Shown here: positions 1 through 5,773 of the stretch, piece by piece
Position numbering within the stretch: the stretch's first letter is position 1
Layout of the letters: every line of letters begins with the position of its first letter
DNA from: Fontibacterium sp040404065
GTDB taxonomy: Bacteria; Pseudomonadota; Alphaproteobacteria; Pelagibacterales; Pelagibacteraceae
Reading direction: 5' to 3' (one strand)
Assembly (NCBI GenBank): GCA_040404065.1
Contig: JBBAJM010000005.1
Length of the DNA stretch: 11,130 nt
Notes under the pieces: generated by a model
Databases searched by the model: none
What the model was told of the DNA's origin: nothing
The model's input: the letters and a program-made list of their open reading frames with translations, nothing else
Program-made: the position numbers and the translations under genes

Positions 1-67
1 CAAATTACAAGTTACCCCAAGATACCCAAATTACAAGATACACAAATTACAAGTTACCCCAAGATAC
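1..67. repeat. Direct repeat array at the left edge
   Basis: A 25-bp unit starting CAAATTACAAGTTACC occurs at 1-25 and again, identical, at 43-67. Between them (27-41) is a 15-bp version lacking the internal ten bases. The array probably continues to the left of the window. It is non-coding. Confidence 0.85.
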
Positions 68-205
68 CAGTTACTTTATACCTATATTTATTTATATTCA
101 ACTTATTTTATACAAAACTAAAAGTTAATTGTAAAAATAAACTATTCTATACTAGTTTATTTCTATTTTTTAATAGGTATTTTATTTTTGATGAAACTTT
201 TAAAG
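68..205. other. AT-rich non-coding stretch
   Basis: Very AT-rich sequence between the left repeat array and the palindrome at 206-229. I see no convincing open reading frame, RNA gene or motif in it. It is the 3' flank of the minus-strand SWIM-RING gene. Confidence 0.5.
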
Positions 206-229
206 TTTTTCAAACTTAAGTTTGAAAAA
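206..229. terminator. Perfect palindrome after the SWIM-RING gene
   Basis: Two 12-base arms (TTTTTCAAACTT and its exact reverse complement) meet at the centre without a loop. The palindrome begins five bases beyond the stop codon of the minus-strand gene ending at 235. Mimivirus transcripts are known to end and be polyadenylated at hairpins just after genes, so a transcript-end signal is the likely role; that role is inferred. Confidence 0.6.
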
Positions 230-234
230 ATACG

Positions 235-928
235 TTAAAAAGTTTCACTTCTACATACAACACAATTTGTATTTGATGTAATAGTTACATTTCTTGACCA
301 ACATTCTGCATGAACAGAATTTAAACATGTATTTGTACAATTTACTGTCATTTCATTTTGATAATCTATATCTTCTAAACATATTGGACAATTTTCATTT
401 TTTCTATATATTTTACTATTAATAAGTGATTCATTTAAGAAATTATTATAGATTTCTACTGTCCATTCAGTTGGTTCTATTATACCAAATTTTTTATATC
501 CTAACCAATAAATATGCTTACAATAAATTTTTCTTATACTACAATCTAAGCATGAACAACAACAATTAATTTTATCATATTTTTTCCAAACTTTAATATT
601 ATATACCTTATTTGTAGACCCTACAATTTTACAATTGATATANNNNNNNNNNNNNNNNNNNNNNNNNNNNNNNNNNNNNNNNNNNNNNNNNNNNNNNNNN
701 NNNNNNNNNNNNNNNNNNNNNNNNNNNNNNNNNNNNNNNNNNGGTACCTTGTAAAGTACCTTGTATACTCGGTAAGGTACCTTGTAAAGTACCTTGTATA
801 CTCGGTAAGGTACCTTGTAAAGTACCTTGTGTGTTAGAGTCATTATTAATCAACTCTGTTTCTAACAATAAAATTCTTTGTGTTATACTTTTAAAACGTC
901 TTTTAAAAATACTATTCAAGTTTGACAT
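235..928 (-). CDS. SWIM-RING zinc-finger protein, probable E3 ubiquitin ligase (interrupted by gap)
   Basis: The C-terminal 135 residues after the gap carry a SWIM-type finger (CxC, then C-K-H-I-Y-W) followed by a RING: C-P-I-C, then C-x3-C-x4-H-x2-C, then C-V-V-C. This SWIM plus RING order, with a C-x3-C in the RING core, resembles eukaryotic ZSWIM2 and MEKK1-type E3 ligases, so transfer of ubiquitin to host or viral proteins is the likely role. I place the start at the ATG at 926-928 (MSNLNSIFKRR...) because AAAATTGA lies 27 nt upstream. From there the frame runs through an 11-residue repeat (QGTLQGTLPSI) into the 100-N gap. The N-terminal and C-terminal halves are in different frames across the Ns, but the gap length is a placeholder. 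A second frame starting at 843 (MTLTHKVLYKV) is also open through the repeat, so which one joins the zinc fingers is not proven. RING call confident; full gene model moderate. Confidence 0.72.
643..742. other. Assembly gap (100 N)
   Basis: Exactly 100 Ns, the usual placeholder for a gap of unknown size. Its right flank is a 33-bp tandem repeat, so the gap is probably a repeat too long for the reads. It lies inside the SWIM-RING gene. Confidence 0.95.
743..831. repeat. 33-bp in-frame tandem repeat
   Basis: A unit beginning GGTACCTTGTAAAGTACC occurs at 743-775, 776-808 and partly at 809-831, and runs into the gap. Each unit holds TACCTTG twice. Thirty-three bases are eleven codons, so copy number can change without breaking the minus-strand frame (QGTLQGTLPSI). 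Confidence 0.9.
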
Positions 929-954
929 TAATGTTAAGGTAAAAAAAAACACTT

Positions 955-962
955 TCAATTTT
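955..962 (-). promoter_or_regulatory. Early promoter word AAAATTGA for SWIM-RING gene
   Basis: Plus-strand TCAATTTT reads AAAATTGA on the minus strand, 27 nt before the ATG at 928 and within the short spacer to the next gene. This octamer is the known mimivirus early promoter core. It supports the start chosen at 928. Confidence 0.65.
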
Positions 963-965
963 TCT

Positions 966-1343
966 TTATATTTTATCTATTCTATCTATTTTATATATAG
1001 TGTAATTTATAAGTTCTATAGTATTATGTATAGTCATGGATAAATTATCTATATCTTGAATTGATTTTTTCAATTCATTTTCTAAAAATAGTTGATGTTT
1101 TATAGTTTCATTATCAAAATACAATGTATCTAATTTTTTAGAGATACCTTCTATTTTTGAAATCAAAAGTTCTTCATTTATATCACATTGTTTATTATTA
1201 ATAAAAGTTAATTTATTTTCAAATAAATTTATTTTTTCATTGAATTCTTTAAATTTAGTTTCTATATATAATTTTTTACAATTTTCATCTAAGGACTTTT
1301 CAATTTTATCTAAACGATCTATTAATTCCTTTTTGTAAAACAT
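966..1343 (-). CDS. Small coiled-coil protein, function unknown
   Basis: I do not recognise a family. The 125-residue product starts at a clear ATG (MFYKKELIDRLDKIEKSL) and is almost wholly charged alpha-helix, with heptad-like spacing of Leu/Ile over about residues 8-110, so a coiled coil is likely. There is no signal peptide, membrane segment or zinc motif. It is transcribed away from the DUF5832-like gene at 1440, and the 96-bp space between them is mostly one long inverted repeat that could drive both genes alike. The next gene downstream starts 37 bp further on with its own early promoter word, so co-transcription is not required. Confidence 0.7.
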   Translation of the reverse strand: MFYKKELIDRLDKIEKSLDENCKKLYIETKFKEFNEKINLFENKLTFINNKQCDINEELLISKIEGISKKLDTLYFDNETIKHQLFLENELKKSIQDIDNLSMTIHNTIELINYTIYKIDRIDKI

Positions 1344-1363
1344 GTAAACTATATAACATACAA

Positions 1364-1426
1364 AGTATTTTTTATACTTTTTTTAACGTAATACATTTTG
1401 CGTTAAAAAAAGTATAAAAAAATACT
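1364..1426. promoter_or_regulatory. Mirror-image inverted repeat in divergent promoter region
   Basis: The arm at 1364-1388 and the arm at 1401-1426 are reverse complements except for one extra A in a homopolymer, around a 12-nt centre. Read outward, each arm gives CGTTAAAAAAAGTAT followed by A-rich sequence and TACT, pointing to the gene on its side. A symmetric bidirectional promoter is the likely reading. Confidence 0.6.
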
Positions 1427-1429
1427 CTA
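1426..1429 (+). promoter_or_regulatory. Possible late-promoter TCTA core
   Basis: TCTA in purely AT context lies 10 nt before the ATG at 1440, directly after the right arm of the inverted repeat. Late genes of Cafeteria roenbergensis virus are reported to use a TCTA core in AT-rich flanks; a four-base word is weak evidence alone. Confidence 0.35.
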
Positions 1430-1439
1430 TATAATTAAA

Positions 1440-2234
1440 ATGTCAAAAGAAAATTCTATAGATTATTTATTTGAAGATCCACCTATTCAAAATCAACAAT
1501 ATGCATTAATTAGTATTGTTGGACCACATATGCCCCAAAAATGTGATACTTGGGGATTAAAGATTAGAGGTACAGCTGATACTTTAGAAAAAGCAAAAAG
1601 TATGTCTCAAAAGATTTTAAGGATTGATAATAATTACGATATTTATACAGTTGAAGTGGGTAAATTTTTTCCATTAAATGTAGAGCCATATGATGTTAAA
1701 GATATAGAATATCAAAATGACCAATTAAACACATTAATTAAGAGTTATTTAGAAAATAGAGAAAATGCCAATGAAGAATGGCATAATAGAAAAAATGAGA
1801 TGGTTAAAAATGCTATAAAAGAAGGAAAATCATCAGAAAAGCCAAAAGAGCACCCGATTTCTATTATTCAGCAAATTCATATGCAAAAGGAAGACATTCA
1901 AAAGGCTCAAGAAAAAATGAGAGAGTTGGAAAATACATTAAACGATAATTATACAGACGATGAAAAGACTGGTGCACAAATTGATTTTAATAAAATGTTG
2001 AAAACCACACTTGAAAAAATAGATGAAGAGGACGAAGAAATTTCTGAAGTAAATGATATTTTAGAAAAGATTAAAAAAATAGAATTAGAAAAAGAAAAAG
2101 AAAACGTTTCTTCAGAAGAAATTGAAAAATTAGATTTACAAATTCGATTATTAAAAGAGAAATTAAATGAACCAGATGTTATTAATGATTATATTAATAA
2201 TAATTATATAAATCCACAAATTAGATTGGTCTAA
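1440..2234 (+). CDS. DUF5832-like conserved giant-virus protein
   Basis: The 264-residue product has an N-terminal domain of about 120 residues and a long helical C-terminal half. The first domain contains YALISIVGPHMPQ, then GLKIRGTADTLEKA, then a Y-x-V-x-VGKFFPLN segment and NDQLNTLIKSYLENRENA. This pattern agrees with my memory of the DUF5832 family, widespread in giant viruses and of unknown function; the assignment is from memory. Residues about 145-245 are highly charged (runs of E and K), with predicted coiled coil. There is no membrane segment. The ATG at 1440 is the only sensible start and lies just after the mirror-image promoter. It converges on the SMR-like gene, leaving 8 bp between stop codons. 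Confidence 0.8.
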   Translation: MSKENSIDYLFEDPPIQNQQYALISIVGPHMPQKCDTWGLKIRGTADTLEKAKSMSQKILRIDNNYDIYTVEVGKFFPLNVEPYDVKDIEYQNDQLNTLIKSYLENRENANEEWHNRKNEMVKNAIKEGKSSEKPKEHPISIIQQIHMQKEDIQKAQEKMRELENTLNDNYTDDEKTGAQIDFNKMLKTTLEKIDEEDEEISEVNDILEKIKKIELEKEKENVSSEEIEKLDLQIRLLKEKLNEPDVINDYINNNYINPQIRLV

Positions 2235-2238
2235 TCTA
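2222..2238. terminator. Hairpin in 8-bp convergent gap
   Basis: TAGATT, a 5-nt loop and AATCTA form a 6-bp stem overlapping the stop codon of the plus-strand gene (ending 2234) and facing the minus-strand gene ending at 2243. A shared transcript-end hairpin for both genes fits the mimivirus hairpin rule; the stem is short. Confidence 0.4.
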
Positions 2239-2242
2239 GATT

Positions 2243-2566
2243 TTATTGTATAAAATAAATTGCTAAAATAGCAAAAATCAGTGCAATTATTTTATTAGAT
2301 GTTAAATCTTCATTTTCGAATAAAGATCCTATTATTACTGCTAATATAATACTTATACAAGCCCATATAACATTTACTTTATTTACATTATAATAATTAT
2401 ATATATAATGAAAAAGTATTGCTACTAAAATATAAAAAACAACACCAATGATATAGTGTATATCGAGTATTTTTTTACTTTTTTTTAAAAGGTATTGTCC
2501 TATTTGTTCTATTATAGTAATAATGATAGTAATCATTATCATACTAGTTAGATCTTCATTTTTCAT
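2243..2566 (-). CDS. EmrE/SMR-like small four-helix membrane protein
   Basis: The 107-residue product has four hydrophobic segments, about residues 8-27, 37-57, 63-84 and 90-107, the size and layout of small multidrug resistance (SMR) transporters of the drug/metabolite transporter superfamily. Helix 1 has I-E-Q-I-G-Q-Y-L-L-K-K-S, which lines up with A-E-V-I-G-T-T-L-M-K-F-S of E. coli EmrE, placing E20 at the position of the proton/substrate glutamate. Helix 3 has V-I-W-A, matching A-I-W-S with the conserved tryptophan (W68 here). Helix 4 follows a short acidic loop, as in the family. The likely place is a host or viral membrane; the substrate cannot be told. EamA-like half proteins are the alternative. 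It is probably cellular in origin, with base composition now matching the virus. Confidence 0.62.
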   Translation of the reverse strand: MKNEDLTSMIMITIIITIIEQIGQYLLKKSKKILDIHYIIGVVFYILVAILFHYIYNYYNVNKVNVIWACISIILAVIIGSLFENEDLTSNKIIALIFAILAIYFIQ

Positions 2567-2593
2567 ATTAATTTACTTACCTTATATTATACT

Positions 2594-2610
2594 ATTAAAA
2601 AATATTTAAT
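2594..2610 (-). terminator. Weak hairpin at end of the 72-aa gene
   Basis: ATTAAA, five bases, and TTTAAT form a 6-bp AT-only stem across the stop codon of the minus-strand gene ending at 2606. Such stems are common in AT-rich DNA, so support is low. Confidence 0.25.
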
Positions 2611-2824
2611 GTATTCTAGTGTTATTTAAACTATTTTTATGAACAATCATTTCACATATTTTAAACAAGTTTAAATTTTCCAACATTTCTATCCAATCAA
2701 AATCAGAAACTTTATTATAACATTTTAAATATAATATACTATCTATAGGATATCTATCATATTCTTCATTCGAATAAGCATCGTAAAATATTGTATTATC
2801 TAAATTAAACTGTACACTTTTCAT
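2606..2824 (-). CDS. 72-aa conserved-looking protein with possible PP1 docking motif
   Basis: The product starts MKSVQFNLDNTIFYDAYSNE and continues with EYDRYPIDSILYLKCYNKVSD, then a helical C-terminal half ending VHKNSLNNTRIH. K-S-V-Q-F at residues 2-6 fits the R/K-x-V/I-x-F consensus by which regulators dock on the host phosphatase PP1. The protein is small, soluble and without cysteine clusters, which suits a viral phosphatase-targeting factor, but that function is inferred from one short motif. The EYDRxPID block looks like a conserved giant-virus signature to me, without a name I can give. The ATG at 2824 is clear. A TCTA word (2839-2842, minus strand) lies 14 nt upstream. Confidence 0.68.
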   Translation of the reverse strand: MKSVQFNLDNTIFYDAYSNEEYDRYPIDSILYLKCYNKVSDFDWIEMLENLNLFKICEMIVHKNSLNNTRIH

Positions 2825-2838
2825 TTAATTATTAACGA

Positions 2839-2842
2839 TAGA
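2839..2842 (-). promoter_or_regulatory. Possible late-promoter TCTA core
   Basis: On the minus strand TCTA lies 14 nt before the ATG at 2824 in AT-rich flanks, spacing close to that seen before the genes at 1440 and 8689. Weak because the word is only four bases. Confidence 0.25.
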
Positions 2843-2879
2843 TATTTTATTTTTTGATTTCTTACACCAATTTTAATAC

Positions 2880-3116
2880 TTATTTACTATTACTATAACT
2901 ATTAGAGGGCAAGGTATTTTTGGTTTGTTCTTCTTTTTTCTGTAAAGCATCTGTTAATACAAAATTATAAGTCTCATTTTCAACAAAACTTTGCAATTGC
3001 AATTCTCTTATATTTTCTATATGTTTTTTTAATTCATTTGATTTATTAAAATTAATAGAATTTAAAATTCTTAAAGATTTTCCAACTTCCAAAAGTATTT
3101 GTAGTTCTTTGATCAT
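2880..3116 (-). CDS. 78-aa helical protein, function unknown
   Basis: No family recognised. The product (MIKELQILLEVGKSLRILN...) is mostly alpha-helix over residues 1-65 with regularly spaced leucines, followed by a polar tail (KNTLPSNSYSNSK). The tail is encoded where a GC-richer GCAAGGTA word appears (about 2909-2916), recalling the TACCTTG repeat family that also codes GTLPSI in the SWIM-RING gene. The ATG at 3116 is well supported by AAAATTGA 33 nt upstream. It is probably an early gene. No membrane segment or metal motif. Confidence 0.65.
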   Translation of the reverse strand: MIKELQILLEVGKSLRILNSINFNKSNELKKHIENIRELQLQSFVENETYNFVLTDALQKKEEQTKNTLPSNSYSNSK

Positions 3117-3148
3117 ATCTATATTTGTATTTTGTATTTAATTTATTA

Positions 3149-3156
3149 TCAATTTT
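3149..3156 (-). promoter_or_regulatory. Early promoter word AAAATTGA for 78-aa gene
   Basis: Minus-strand AAAATTGA, with extra As before it, lies 33 nt before the ATG at 3116, the same spacing as for the VLTF-2-like gene. Confidence 0.65.
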
Positions 3157-3176
3157 TTTTAAAATACAAGTCTATA

Positions 3177-3525
3177 TTAATAAACAGATCTATTACGACC
3201 ATCAACTTTAATTTTTGAGTGTAAACTTTCGTATATTTCATTTAAAATATTATCTTTAGACAAAACAATATGTTTAGACAAAACAATATGTTTAGACAAA
3301 ACAATATGTTTAGACAAAACAATATTTTCTATACTATTTTTGAATTTTTTTAAATCATATTGGAAATATAATATATCAGTATCTAAATCATAAATCCCAT
3401 GTGTTATACGGTGCACTACATTTAAAATCCAATACAAATTTAAAATTTTTAAACTCTGGTAATAAAGATTCTTCTTCACTATAATAATATCGTATTGGGC
3501 ATTTTGAATAATTGTAAATAATCAT
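3177..3525 (-). pseudogene. Small gene with apparent one-base frameshift and hexapeptide repeat
   Basis: From the ATG at 3525 the frame reads MIIYNYSKCPIRYYYSEEES and on to APYNTWDL before a TGA at 3388-3390. The next frame is open from beyond this point to 3177 (GIYDLDTDILYFQYDLKKF ...). That second frame has no ATG of its own before the break, only GTG. Removing one base of the GGG at 3396-3398 (or AAA at 3392-3394) would fuse them into about 115 residues, APYNTW-IYDLDTD. The promoter word AAAATTGA sits 40 nt before the ATG at 3525, which supports that start. The C-terminal half holds four copies of HIVLSK, then NEIYESLHSKIKVDGRNRSVY. Function is not recognised. Alternatives are a sequencing error in a homopolymer, programmed +1 frameshifting, or a real broken gene; I cannot separate them. 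Confidence 0.55.
3255..3326. repeat. 18-bp tandem repeat, four copies, in coding sequence
   Basis: The unit TTTAGACAAAACAATATG is repeated exactly four times (last base differs in the last copy). On the minus strand it encodes HIVLSK, so the period of six codons keeps the reading frame. Confidence 0.95.
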
Positions 3526-3564
3526 ATTTAAATTGTGTATTGAAATTAAATTATGTAATTAATT

Positions 3565-3572
3565 TCAATTTT
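3565..3572 (-). promoter_or_regulatory. Early promoter word AAAATTGA for the frameshifted gene
   Basis: Minus-strand AAAATTGA lies 40 nt before the ATG at 3525, in the 66-bp spacer after the large structural-type gene. It argues that translation starts at 3525 rather than at a later GTG. Confidence 0.6.
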
Positions 3573-3591
3573 TGTTAATTCGAGTTTTGTT

Positions 3592-5544
3592 TTATTGTTT
3601 ATTATTATTTATTATATATGGATTTCCTGCAAGTTGTGTTTTAAATATATCTGGTTGTAATCTATTATCATTAGTTTCTTCTTTACGCCCTTGTATATTA
3701 ATAATATGTTTATCTGGTATTATTTGAGGTATAATTGTATTCATATTATGTCGATTATCTATTTCTTCTTTTAATAATAAATTTGCTTTGGTTTTAACTT
3801 CTCCAAATGAAACTTTTCCAGAAGATATTTGAAATTTTTGTTGTCCTCCAGCCCTTTGACCCATAAGTAAATCTTGTTTATGATCTCTTACAACTGCATT
3901 ATCATATTTTGTTCTAGAACCTGATTCATTTTTATAATGTGGATTACCAGAGTAATTACTTTTATTTGTAATAATTTCTTTATTTGTTATCTTAGCATCG
4001 TATTTATTTACAAGATAACCAAGACCATTTTGACCATTTGTATGCTGGCCTAGATATTTATTATCAACTAAATGTTGTTTTTGAGTACCCTTAGGTTTAA
4101 TATCGGACATTCCCATTTCATAAGGGTCTGTAGAGTTCATGTTATATACTGTTTTTATATTACCACTATCATTTGTTCTTAATGTAGTTTGTTTTAATGT
4201 TGTTTTAATATCGTCAGTTGGTCTTATAACAACTTGTTTTCCAGATACAGTAATATTCCCCAAGTCAAATCTATCTTCTGTTGTAGATCTTTCATTAGTA
4301 TATTGTTTTAAACTTGATCTACCATAATCATTAACTGTTTTTGAACCACTTATATTTCTTATATAATCATTTTCATAATTAATTCTTTTAGGTTCTTGAA
4401 ATAAAGAATTTGTTAAATCATCATTGTAATTTCCATCTAACGACGTTACTAATTCTTTACTATTATCAACCCCAACTCTTTGAGGTGATTTATTTAAATT
4501 TGTACTATTTACATTTCCATAATATTCTAAATTATATTGATCTCTTGAAGATGTCTTGAAATTAATAGTGTAATCTTCTAATACCTTTGGTGCTACAAAT
4601 GAACCAGGACCTTTGAAAAAATGATCTGGATTTGATTCATAAAAAGTTTCTGGACCATTCTTTTTAAGTTCTCCTATTACACCTCTTGTTGATCCAAATT
4701 GACCAGGTAACATAACACCACTATATGTTTCCTTTGGATTGTTACCAGGACGTAATTCATTGATATCTTTAAATTCTGGTCTAATATTATTTTCAAAAGT
4801 ACCAGCTTTTGGAGCTGATATATAGATAGACTCCATTGGTTTTTCACCTTGCTTGTAAATAGATTGTATATATCTATCTTTTATATTATCAGTTTGAGAT
4901 TGCATTCCATAAATATTTTCAGGTTTTGTATCATAAAAACTTTCAACTTCCTTTTTATGTTGAAATTCAAAAGTCTTTCCTGTATATTTATCTAAAACAC
5001 CAGAATTTGCAAATCCTTCCATATTCTGTTTTGTATTACTACCAAAAAATGGAACCATATTTTTATGATCCTTTTCATAAGGTAGTCCTGTTAACAAATT
5101 TATATTTTTTTCTTCAATAGTTGCACCTTCTCTCACTGTGCTACGAAACATTGGCATATTTTCTACACCATTATCTAAAGCAGATACCACTTTTCCTATA
5201 CGATTTGCGTCATTTAATTCTCCTAATTCTTTTGAAGATAAACTATTTTTACCTAATTCAATTGGATTTTTCCCTACTGTACTATAAGTATTATACAATG
5301 GTGGTATAAAACCTGTATCTGATGGTTTTTGAGCATCTTTATAATTTTGTAAAGATCTATTTAATATTTCTTCATTTGCTTCAGTTACAACATTTGAAGT
5401 ATATATATTATCACCATTTGGTTTGTCAAAAGTTTCTATATGGTCGCGATTAGTAGATTGTTCTCTCTGAACTTTTCCATTTTTACTAAAAAAATATCCA
5501 ACTAATGTTGTTAGCCCTATTAGAGGAATTGTTAAGTCAGCCAT
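3592..5544 (-). CDS. Large N-terminally anchored protein, DUF5899-like, probable virion protein
   Basis: The 650-residue product starts MADLTIPLIGLTTLVGYFFS, so one membrane segment covers about residues 3-19, followed directly by a basic stretch and a long polar, Asn/Gly/Lys/Thr-rich body with little predicted secondary structure. Segments such as MVPFFGSNTKQNMEGF, VLDKYTGKTF and the end AGNPYIINNNKQ fit my memory of a widespread giant-virus family (DUF5899) of unknown function. A membrane-anchored virion protein is the likely role, inferred from the anchor, the body and a late-type promoter. I chose the ATG at 5544, not one 63 bp upstream, because the upstream bases form the conserved promoter module (5567-5597) and the extra residues would only read through it. 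The gene is intact, with no repeats except a GC-richer AACGACGTT word near 4439. Confidence 0.75.
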   Translation of the reverse strand: MADLTIPLIGLTTLVGYFFSKNGKVQREQSTNRDHIETFDKPNGDNIYTSNVVTEANEEILNRSLQNYKDAQKPSDTGFIPPLYNTYSTVGKNPIELGKNSLSSKELGELNDANRIGKVVSALDNGVENMPMFRSTVREGATIEEKNINLLTGLPYEKDHKNMVPFFGSNTKQNMEGFANSGVLDKYTGKTFEFQHKKEVESFYDTKPENIYGMQSQTDNIKDRYIQSIYKQGEKPMESIYISAPKAGTFENNIRPEFKDINELRPGNNPKETYSGVMLPGQFGSTRGVIGELKKNGPETFYESNPDHFFKGPGSFVAPKVLEDYTINFKTSSRDQYNLEYYGNVNSTNLNKSPQRVGVDNSKELVTSLDGNYNDDLTNSLFQEPKRINYENDYIRNISGSKTVNDYGRSSLKQYTNERSTTEDRFDLGNITVSGKQVVIRPTDDIKTTLKQTTLRTNDSGNIKTVYNMNSTDPYEMGMSDIKPKGTQKQHLVDNKYLGQHTNGQNGLGYLVNKYDAKITNKEIITNKSNYSGNPHYKNESGSRTKYDNAVVRDHKQDLLMGQRAGGQQKFQISSGKVSFGEVKTKANLLLKEEIDNRHNMNTIIPQIIPDKHIINIQGRKEETNDNRLQPDIFKTQLAGNPYIINNNKQ

Positions 5545-5562
5545 TAATATATATATTATCAA

Positions 5563-5566
5563 TAGA
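5563..5566 (-). promoter_or_regulatory. Possible late-promoter TCTA core
   Basis: Minus-strand TCTA lies 18 nt before the ATG at 5544, directly after the AAAAAAGTATTTT module and followed by pure AT. Fits a late promoter of the CroV type, weakly. Confidence 0.35.
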
Positions 5567-5597
5567 AAATACTTTTTTAAAAAAAGTACGCAAAAAA
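5567..5597 (-). promoter_or_regulatory. Late-type promoter module
   Basis: Read on the minus strand this gives TTTTTTGCGTAC, then a T-run meeting an A-run, then AAAAAAGTATTTT, ending 22 nt before the ATG. The same order of elements flanks the gap upstream of the gene at 9992 and is partly present before the gene at 1440. The centre is a near-palindrome (ACTTTTTT/AAAAAAAGT). Confidence 0.5.
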
Positions 5598-5602
5598 TAT
5601 TA

Positions 5603-5632
5603 AACATTTTAAATATACTTTTTTAAAATGTT
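5603..5632. repeat. Inverted repeat upstream of the DUF5899-like gene
   Basis: AACATTTTAAA at 5603-5613 and its exact reverse complement at 5622-5632 flank 8 bases. It sits between the promoter module and the 18-bp tandem array; role unknown. Confidence 0.6.
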
Positions 5633-5640
5633 AAGTAAAT

Positions 5641-5736
5641 TTATTTGCTTATTAAAAGTTATTTGTTTATTAAAAGTTATTTGTTTATTAAAAGTTATTT
5701 GTTTATTAAAAGTTATTTGTTTATTAAAAGTTATTT
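5641..5736. repeat. 18-bp intergenic tandem repeat, five copies
   Basis: TTATTTGTTTATTAAAAG is repeated five times (5641-5730; first copy has C for T at one site), with a further partial TTATTT. It fills most of the 227-bp spacer between the RNA-ligase-like and DUF5899-like genes and encodes nothing convincing. Confidence 0.95.
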
Positions 5737-5752
5737 AGAGTTATTTTTGATA

Positions 5753-5773
5753 AAACTTTTTTTTAAAAAGTTT
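5753..5773 (-). terminator. Hairpin at end of the RNA-ligase-like gene
   Basis: AAACTTTTT, three bases, and AAAAAGTTT form a perfect 9-bp stem that touches the stop codon of the minus-strand gene ending at 5772. Likely transcript end and polyadenylation signal under the mimivirus hairpin rule. Confidence 0.5.

Noticed and set aside
831..1043. Plus-strand 70-codon frame
   Set aside because: Overlaps the antisense N-terminus of the SWIM-RING gene and the end of the coiled-coil gene; low-complexity Ile/Tyr/Phe product with no promoter.
4139..5309. Three plus-strand frames of 62-64 codons
   Set aside because: They lie opposite the intact 650-residue gene and have compositions expected of antisense reading.
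5545..5607. Upstream ATG giving the DUF5899-like protein a 21-residue hydrophobic leader
   Set aside because: The leader is coded by the promoter module and T-runs, while the ATG at 5544 gives the expected short start followed by a membrane anchor.
5641..5736. CRISPR-like array
   Set aside because: The 18-bp units are head to tail without spacers, as are all arrays here.
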